From NCBI GenBank assembly GCA_000752675.2, contig LM994625.1, forward strand, positions 365,940-429,939: DNA of 64,000 nt, read 5' to 3'. This document shows positions 58,735-64,000 of the stretch, one piece after another. The number at the start of each line of letters is the position of its first letter. Within the stretch, counting starts at the first letter, position 1. The notes beneath the pieces are model-generated. The model saw only the letters and a program-made list of their open reading frames with translations, was not told where the DNA came from and made no database searches. This DNA is from a bacterium OL-1. GTDB taxonomy: Bacteria; Actinomycetota; Coriobacteriia; Coriobacteriales; Atopobiaceae. The position numbers and the translations under genes are program-made.

Positions 58735-59808
58735 CTACTTTCCAAACGGGCACACAGGGAAGGTGCACGGCGAGCAGTGCAGGCACAGCCCGCCCTCGCC
58801 CATCTGCACCAGGTCGCGGCGTTGCACCTCCACGCCGGCAACAAGGCGAGGCAGCACCAGGTCGAAGACCGTGGCCGCGTTGTACATGACGCAACCCGGA
58901 AGCCCCACCACGGGCACCGTGCGGGCTTCGCCCTCCGCGTCCTTCTCGTCAAAGTAGCCTACCAGGAGCATCGCACCCGGCAGGACCGGCGCACCATAGG
59001 TCACGATGCGCGCGCCTGCGCGCTTGATGGCGCCAGGGGTGTTGTCATCGGGGTCAACGCTCATGCCACCCGTGCACACGACCATGTCGACACCGGTCGC
59101 GAGCGCCTCGTGTATGGCCGCTACCAGGGCATCCATGTTGTCACCGGGCGTGGCGTGCCAGGTGGTTTCAACGCCGTAGAGCGCAAGCTTTGCCTCGACC
59201 ACGGGAGTGAAGCGGTCCTCGATGAGGCCCTTGGCCACCTCGGAGCCCGTGGCGATGATGGCTGCCGTCTTGAGGCGCCACGGCTCCACGCGCATGAGCG
59301 GCCCGTTCTTCTCGACGTCTGCCGCGTGCTCCGCCGCCTCGACCACGGACTCCTTCACCACGAGCGGAATCACGCGCGTGCCAGCCAGGTCGTCGCCCGC
59401 AGAAACGGCAAAGCCGCCCTTGCGGGTGGCCACCATGACCTCCTCGCAGTCGTTCACGGCAATAAGGCGCTCGGAATCGACGAGAAACACGCCGTCATGT
59501 TCCGCCTTGATGCCGATCTTGCCCTCGCGGGGCTCTCCGGCGGCAACGCACCCCCGCCCAAGGCAGAGCGCTGCCAGGCGCCGCGCCGCGTCGTCCTCGT
59601 GCAGCATGCCGGGACCGGCCTCCCACACGTAGAGGTGCTCCTTGCCCATCGAGAGCAGCACGGGCACGTCCTCGGCGGTGACCACGTGCCCCTTCTTGAA
59701 GCGTGGCCCCTTAAAACGCGGCGACCCTTTGCCATCGCCGGGCAGAATCTGCGTCATGTCGTGGCACAGAACGTGCCCGATGGCGTCCTCGGTTCTCACA
59801 AGCTTCAT
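58735..59808 (-). CDS. Molybdopterin-binding (MoeA-related) protein with cysteine-rich tail
   Basis: 357 aa, with a MoCF/MogA-like domain in the second half ([59 protein letters not shown]). The N-terminal part ([18 protein letters not shown]) is MoeA-like but shorter than in full MoeA. The C-terminus is [16 protein letters not shown], a CxxCxxCxxxxC tail that may bind a metal or Fe-S cluster. It probably takes part in molybdenum insertion or MCD formation. It overlaps the MoaC/MOSC gene by 4 nt. Confidence 0.88.
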   Translation of the reverse strand: MKLVRTEDAIGHVLCHDMTQILPGDGKGSPRFKGPRFKKGHVVTAEDVPVLLSMGKEHLYVWEAGPGMLHEDDAARRLAALCLGRGCVAAGEPREGKIGIKAEHDGVFLVDSERLIAVNDCEEVMVATRKGGFAVSAGDDLAGTRVIPLVVKESVVEAAEHAADVEKNGPLMRVEPWRLKTAAIIATGSEVAKGLIEDRFTPVVEAKLALYGVETTWHATPGDNMDALVAAIHEALATGVDMVVCTGGMSVDPDDNTPGAIKRAGARIVTYGAPVLPGAMLLVGYFDEKDAEGEARTVPVVGLPGCVMYNAATVFDLVLPRLVAGVEVQRRDLVQMGEGGLCLHCSPCTFPVCPFGK

Positions 59809-60785
59809 GCCAGTTCGTCCTCCCCCATCACACGAACCTCGTCACCGGCGCGCACGATGCCGCCGCGCGTCACCACACAGAAGATGCCGTCGGTGGGCAT
59901 GACGCACATGCCGGTAAGACGGCGAATCTCGCAGTCGTTGTGGCAGGTCTTTCCAATCTGCGTCACCACCATGCGCGCGGGCCCCACGGCCACGGTGGTG
60001 CCCACGGGCAGGCTCTTCACGTCAATCCCGCGCGTGAGCACGTTCTCGGCAAAGTCTCCGGGCGCAAGGTCGATGCCCTTTGCGCGCATGAGGTCCACGG
60101 ACTCGTTTGCCAGCAGGCTCACCTGGCGGTGCCAGGTGCCGGCGTGGGCGTCGCCCGCAATGCCCTTGCCCACCACAAGCTCGATGGAGTCGACGGGGTG
60201 CTTGCGCGTGCCCTTCTTCTCCGAGATGCAGGTGGCGACAACGGTGCCGTGCGGCAGCTCCGACGCGGCGGGCGCCGCAGCCGCAGACGCATCCAGCGGC
60301 GCCGTGGGGTTGTCCCCCTCGGCGCGCACGAAGTGCCCGGACTTGCCGCCGTCCTTCTCGAGCAGACGCACCTCGGTAATCACCATGTCGCGCTGGTGGG
60401 CCTTGCACATGTCGTAGATGGTGAGGCCGGCAACGGAGGCCGCCGTGAGCGCCTCCATCTCGACACCCGTCTCACCGCAGCAGCGTGTTGTTGCCGTGAA
60501 GGCAATGCCGTCCTCCTCGTACTCAAACGAGACGTCGACGCCCGTGAGCTGCACGGGATGGCACATGGGCACCAGCTCCCAGCAGCGCTTGGCAGCCATG
60601 ATGCCCGCAACCTGCGCCACGGCAAGCACGTCTCCCTTGCGCACGCCGCCCGTGCGCACAAGCTCCAGCGTGTCCGGACGCATGAGGACCTTGCCGGCGG
60701 CACGGGCCACCCGCTGGGTCTTTGGCTTATCGGACACGTCCACCATGCGGGCGCGGCCCTCCTCGTTGAAATGCGTGAGCCCCAT
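59805..60785 (-). CDS. moaC: MoaC-MOSC fusion protein
   Basis: 326 aa. Residues about 1-155 are MoaC (cyclic pyranopterin monophosphate synthase): [71 protein letters not shown]. An Ala/Pro-rich linker leads to a MOSC domain (about 185-326: [27 protein letters not shown]-type [36 protein letters not shown] with conserved cysteine). MOSC domains carry sulfur to the cofactor. It lies 3 nt after moaA and 4 nt overlapping the next gene. Confidence 0.93.
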   Translation of the reverse strand: MGLTHFNEEGRARMVDVSDKPKTQRVARAAGKVLMRPDTLELVRTGGVRKGDVLAVAQVAGIMAAKRCWELVPMCHPVQLTGVDVSFEYEEDGIAFTATTRCCGETGVEMEALTAASVAGLTIYDMCKAHQRDMVITEVRLLEKDGGKSGHFVRAEGDNPTAPLDASAAAAPAASELPHGTVVATCISEKKGTRKHPVDSIELVVGKGIAGDAHAGTWHRQVSLLANESVDLMRAKGIDLAPGDFAENVLTRGIDVKSLPVGTTVAVGPARMVVTQIGKTCHNDCEIRRLTGMCVMPTDGIFCVVTRGGIVRAGDEVRVMGEDELA

Positions 60786-60788
60786 GGC

Positions 60789-61736
60789 TCATCCCCCTAT
60801 CTCGTTCATGGCGCGCAGCGAATCGCTTGCGCGCCCGTCATCCATCCTGTGCCCGCGCGGCTTTGCCGCAATGCCCGCGCGCATGGCATCGACCAGCTCT
60901 TGGCCCACAAGGCCGCGCAGGTTGACCTCAGTTGCGGAGTGCAGGCAAGGCTTGAGACGCCCGTCCGCCGTCACGCGTATGCGATCGCAGCTGCCGCAGA
61001 ACCGGTGGGTCATGGGCCGGATGAGACCCACGTTGCCCTTCCATCCCGGCGCGTGGTAGAGCTCCGAGACGCCCTGGCCGCCCACCGGCGCAAGCTCCGG
61101 CACGGCCGAGAGGACCTCGTCTGCCGAGACAAAGCGTCCCCTGGGCCAGTCGGCGCACTCCCCCATGCGCATGAGCTCGATGAAGCGCACGGTGAGGTCG
61201 CGGTCGCGCGCAAGCTCGGCCAGCGGTCGCAGCTCGTCGTCATTCACGCCGCCGACAAGCACGCAGTTAATCTTGGTGTTGGTGAAGCCTGCGGCGTGGG
61301 CCGCCTCGAGGCCGGCAAGTGCGTCCGCAAGCGAGCCACGCCGCGTGATGGCCTCGTAGCGCGCGGCATCAAGCGTGTCCAGGCTCACGTTGAGGCGCGT
61401 AAGCCCCGCGGCGCACAGGTCGCCAGCAATGGGTGCGAGCAGCGTGGCGTTGGTGGTCATGTCCACCTCTTCGATGCCCGGCACAGAGGCAACCATGCCC
61501 ACAAGGTCAACAATGCCGCGCCTCACCAGGGGCTCCCCACCCGTAAGGCGCACCTTGTGCACTCCCAGTGACGCAGCCGCGGCCACAATGTCGCGCATCT
61601 CCTCAAAGGAGAGGATGTCTGCGTGCGAGAGCATGGGCACGCCATTCTCGGGCATGCAGTAGACGCAGCGGCAGTTGCAGCGGTCGGTCACCGAGAGGCG
61701 CAGGTAGCGTATGTCGCGGCCGTAATCGTCACGCAC
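60789..61736 (-). CDS. moaA: GTP 3',8-cyclase MoaA
   Basis: 315 aa radical SAM enzyme that starts molybdopterin synthesis. The N-terminal cluster is RCNCRCVYCMP (Cys20, 24, 27), with VRLTGGEPLVRRG. The C-terminal cluster region is FCGSCDRIRVTADGRLKPCL, and the protein ends in the required double glycine (NEIGG). The GTG at 61736 is chosen because GGGAGG lies 8 nt upstream; it overlaps the modC stop by 8 nt. The ORF can extend upstream but those residues lack homology. Confidence 0.93.
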   Translation of the reverse strand: MRDDYGRDIRYLRLSVTDRCNCRCVYCMPENGVPMLSHADILSFEEMRDIVAAAASLGVHKVRLTGGEPLVRRGIVDLVGMVASVPGIEEVDMTTNATLLAPIAGDLCAAGLTRLNVSLDTLDAARYEAITRRGSLADALAGLEAAHAAGFTNTKINCVLVGGVNDDELRPLAELARDRDLTVRFIELMRMGECADWPRGRFVSADEVLSAVPELAPVGGQGVSELYHAPGWKGNVGLIRPMTHRFCGSCDRIRVTADGRLKPCLHSATEVNLRGLVGQELVDAMRAGIAAKPRGHRMDDGRASDSLRAMNEIGG

Positions 61737-62871
61737 GAGGCGCGCCTCCCTTCCCTGTGTTGTCCAAAGTAATTGCGTCAGGCGTTTCGCCGTTACCCGC
61801 CGAGACAAGCGGCATGACCGTCTGGGGCGGCGCCACAAGCACCAGCTGCACGGGATTGCCAAGCGCAGCCCAGGCGTCCTTCTCGCACTCGTAGCGAAGT
61901 GAGGCGCCACCGGGCGTGCGGGCCATCACGATCATCGAGAACGTCGAGTCTATCACCCGCTCAACGGTGCAGGGAATCGCATTCCCGCCAGCGGCGCTCG
62001 CAGCGCCGTCGCCTGCCGCATGCGCCTGGAAGTAGTGCGCGCGTATGCCCACGTGCGTAACGCCCTCGGACACGGGAAGCGACGTCTCCAGCGTGACGCC
62101 CCAGTCGTCGCACATAAGCAGGCCGGGGCCCGCCACCCGCGCTCGGCTCACGTTCTTGCAGCCGCTGATGAGGGCCGCCGCCAGCGTTGCCGGAGAAGCA
62201 AAGAGCTCGCGCACGCCCACCTTGGCGTCCGAGCGACCGCGGTCAAGAACGCAGACCGTGTCGCACATGCGGTAGACCTCGTCGCGGTTGTGCGAGACGT
62301 AGACCGCCCCGCCGGGAAACCCGCGCAGGACATCCGTCAGCTCGAGCTCCAGCTGCCAACGCAGGTACCCGTCGAGCGCCGAGAAGGGCTCGTCAAGCAG
62401 GATGAGCTCCGGGTCGCTTGCGAGGATGCGCGCCATGGCGCAGCGCTGCTGCTGGCCGCCGGAGAGCTGAGCGGGCTTACGGTGCTCGAGGCCCTCCAGG
62501 CGCATGGCGGCAATCTCCCTTGCCGCACGCGCCGAGCGCTCCTCACGCGTGGCGCCAGCCGCCCCGGCGCGCACGTTCTGCTCGACGGTCATGGTGGGAA
62601 AGAGCGCATAGCTCTGGAAGAGGTAGCCCACGCGGCGCTGCTGCGGCGGTAGGTCTACGTGCGCGCTGGAATCGAAGAGCGTGCGGCCCCCCAGCACGAT
62701 GCGCCCCGAGTCAGGGCGCTCGATGCCGGCGATGCACTTGAGCGTCATGGACTTGCCGCAGCCCGAGGGGCCGAGCAGCGCCATGATCTCATCCGGGCGC
62801 TCGATGGCAAACGAGACGTCAAGCGAGAAGAATCCGAGCCGCTTGGTGATGTCGACCTCGAGCGTCGTCAT
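61729..62871 (-). CDS. modC: Molybdate ABC transporter ATPase
   Basis: 380 aa. Walker A LLGPSGCGKSMTLKCIAG, signature LSGGQQQRCAMARIL, Walker B LILLDEPFSALDG and the VSHNRDEVYRM H-loop are intact. The C-terminal 150 residues are a TOBE-like regulatory domain. ATG at 62871 overlaps the modB stop (ATGA). It energises molybdate uptake by ModAB. Confidence 0.92.
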   Translation of the reverse strand: MTTLEVDITKRLGFFSLDVSFAIERPDEIMALLGPSGCGKSMTLKCIAGIERPDSGRIVLGGRTLFDSSAHVDLPPQQRRVGYLFQSYALFPTMTVEQNVRAGAAGATREERSARAAREIAAMRLEGLEHRKPAQLSGGQQQRCAMARILASDPELILLDEPFSALDGYLRWQLELELTDVLRGFPGGAVYVSHNRDEVYRMCDTVCVLDRGRSDAKVGVRELFASPATLAAALISGCKNVSRARVAGPGLLMCDDWGVTLETSLPVSEGVTHVGIRAHYFQAHAAGDGAASAAGGNAIPCTVERVIDSTFSMIVMARTPGGASLRYECEKDAWAALGNPVQLVLVAPPQTVMPLVSAGNGETPDAITLDNTGKGGAPRA

Positions 62872-63551
62872 GCGACCGCCCCCTTCGCGCGGGCGGAGCG
62901 AGAACGCGCCTCGAGCATGTTCATGGCGAGAAGCACCACGGCGCTTATCGCCAGGTTCACGAGGACCCACTGGAAGGCAAGGCCATCCTCGCCCGTGCGC
63001 CAGAGCTGGTAGACCGTCGTGGAGACGGTAGCGGTAGAGCCCGGGGTATAACCCGCGACCATCGAGGTGGCGCCATACTCGCCCAGCGCCCGCGCGAAGG
63101 CCAAGACCGAGCCCGCGATGATGCCCTGACGGCAGGCAGGCATCTTGACGCGCCAGAACACCCAGGTATTGGATTTTCCCAGCGTGCGGCCGGCGTCGGC
63201 CAAGCTCTGGTCAAAGCCCTCGAACGCACCGCGCGCCGTGCGGTACATGAGCGGGAAGCTCACCACCACGGTGGCAAAGATGGCCGAGTACCAGGTCATG
63301 GTGAGCTTCACGCCAAAGGTAGCCAGCACCCATGAGCCGATGGGGCGCCTAGGCCCGAGAAGCACCAGCAGGAGGTAGCCCACGACGGTGGGTGGCAGCA
63401 CCAGGGGCAGCGTGAGCACCACGTCGAGGATGCCCTTCACCACCCGGGGCGCCCGCGCCACCACGTCCGCGAGCCAGATGCCGAGAAGGTAGACCACCGC
63501 CGTGGAGATGGCGGCTATTCTCAGCGAGTTGAGAAGCGGATACCAGTCCAT
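62868..63551 (-). CDS. modB: Molybdate ABC transporter permease
   Basis: 227 aa, five to six helices, with the CysTW/ModB EAA loop at EGFDQSLADAGRTLGKSN. TLPLVLPPTVVGYLLLVLLG is the typical second helix. ATG at 63551 lies 6 nt after the modA stop. It forms the membrane channel with ModC. Confidence 0.93.
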   Translation of the reverse strand: MDWYPLLNSLRIAAISTAVVYLLGIWLADVVARAPRVVKGILDVVLTLPLVLPPTVVGYLLLVLLGPRRPIGSWVLATFGVKLTMTWYSAIFATVVVSFPLMYRTARGAFEGFDQSLADAGRTLGKSNTWVFWRVKMPACRQGIIAGSVLAFARALGEYGATSMVAGYTPGSTATVSTTVYQLWRTGEDGLAFQWVLVNLAISAVVLLAMNMLEARSRSARAKGAVA

Positions 63552-63557
63552 GCCGCG

Positions 63558-64000
63558 CTACGCCTCGGCAAGCGGCGTGAAGCCGACCTTCTCGAAGCAG
63601 TCACCGGCATCCTTGGTCTTGAGGAATTTGAGAAAGGATGCGGCGAGCTCGGGCTGGAGGGCATTCTTGGTGGCCGCAGCCGGGTAGACCACGCGGCCGC
63701 ACATCTCCTCCGTTGCCTCGTCCACCATGGTGAGGTTTGCCGACGTGGCGTCGGTCTTGTAGATGACTCCACAGTCGACGGCCGCCTCGGTTACCTGCGA
63801 GGTGACCTCCTTCACATTGGTGCCGTAGGTGATGCAGCCAGCGTTTGCCAGCTCGGTCTCGTCGAGGTTGTAGTAGGCGAGAATCTTCTGGGTGTACTGG
63901 CCCACGGGCACGTCGGAGTTGCCCATCCCCAGCAGGATGTCGTGGGCCTGGAGCTTTTTGGCCATGTCATCGAAGCCCTGGACGGCCTTGGGGTTGCCGT
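63558..64000 (-). CDS. modA: Molybdate-binding protein ModA (partial, N-terminus beyond window)
   Basis: The visible 146 residues are the C-terminal two-thirds of a ModA-type solute-binding protein: ILLGMGNSDVPVGQYTQKIL, then VTSQVTEAAVDCGVIYKTDA (hinge), VVYPAAATKNALQPELAASF and FEKVGFTPLAEA. The frame is open to the window edge. It presumably begins with a signal or lipobox outside the window. First visible gene of the mod-moa operon. Confidence 0.9.
   Translation of the reverse strand, partial: GNPKAVQGFDDMAKKLQAHDILLGMGNSDVPVGQYTQKILAYYNLDETELANAGCITYGTNVKEVTSQVTEAAVDCGVIYKTDATSANLTMVDEATEEMCGRVVYPAAATKNALQPELAASFLKFLKTKDAGDCFEKVGFTPLAEA

Overview
This is a high-GC window (roughly 60-65 % by eye) with short intergenic gaps, mostly ATG and GTG starts (one TTG) and tightly overlapping operons. 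Its gene set points to an anaerobic actinobacterium of the class Coriobacteriia (an Olsenella/Parolsenella/Collinsella-like gut organism). The class is a fair inference; the genus is not established. Most of the window is one island for selenium- and molybdenum-dependent purine breakdown. No rRNA, tRNA, CRISPR array, prophage or transposase gene was seen.

Layout. 1-4.9 kb: selenium delivery genes (selD, yqeB, a DUF3343 Se/S carrier, a class V aminotransferase, yedF) with yqeC divergent. 4.9-12.4 kb: a minus-strand operon ygeY-ygeW-arcC-ModE/MocA fusion-hyuA-ridA. 12.8-18.0 kb: a circularly permuted, membrane-anchored GH3 glycosidase with a LytTR/GHKL two-component system, flanked by near-identical 77-bp direct repeats; the distal repeat carries a 59-bp MITE-like insertion. 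18.1-23.8 kb: two small membrane proteins and a BceRSAB-type antimicrobial-peptide module. 24-28.3 kb: ygeX, a guanine deaminase and an NCS2 purine permease. 28.6-32.4 kb: an operon of a 2-hydroxyacyl-CoA-dehydratase-like [4Fe-4S] protein, a C_GCAxxG_C_C redox protein and a TDT-family transporter, then an orphan gene. 32.6-39.3 kb: xdhABC, a second guanine deaminase and an AzgA-type permease. 40-46.6 kb: a BMP-type nucleoside/purine ABC importer with two paralogous lipoproteins and a cytosolic deaminase. 46.6-54.5 kb: fused selenium-dependent xanthine dehydrogenase, polyferredoxin, ygfK and ssnA. 55.1-58.0 kb: a YheO-type regulator, an M20 hydrolase and a pirin. 58.2-64 kb: a molybdate uptake and molybdenum cofactor operon (modABC-moaA-moaC/MOSC-molybdopterin-binding-mogA).

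How it fits together. Purines would enter through two permeases and the BMP importer. They would be deaminated by GuaD and SsnA-type enzymes and interconverted (hypoxanthine/xanthine/urate) by two molybdenum hydroxylases, one probably exchanging electrons with YgfK through the ferredoxin. The ring products would be opened and cleaved by the HyuA/YgeY/YgeX/YgeW/ArcC set to ammonia, carbamoyl phosphate (hence ATP) and small carbon acids. RidA would mop up enamines released by YgeX. SelD/YqeB/YqeC/YedF mature the selenium-containing Mo site and the Mod/Moa genes supply the cofactor. At least seven of the purine promoter regions carry an AT-rich palindrome around an AACAA/TTGTT core, most clearly at ygeY, ygeX and the NCS2 permease. 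This suggests one regulon, for which the YheO-type protein at 55.1 kb is the natural candidate regulator.
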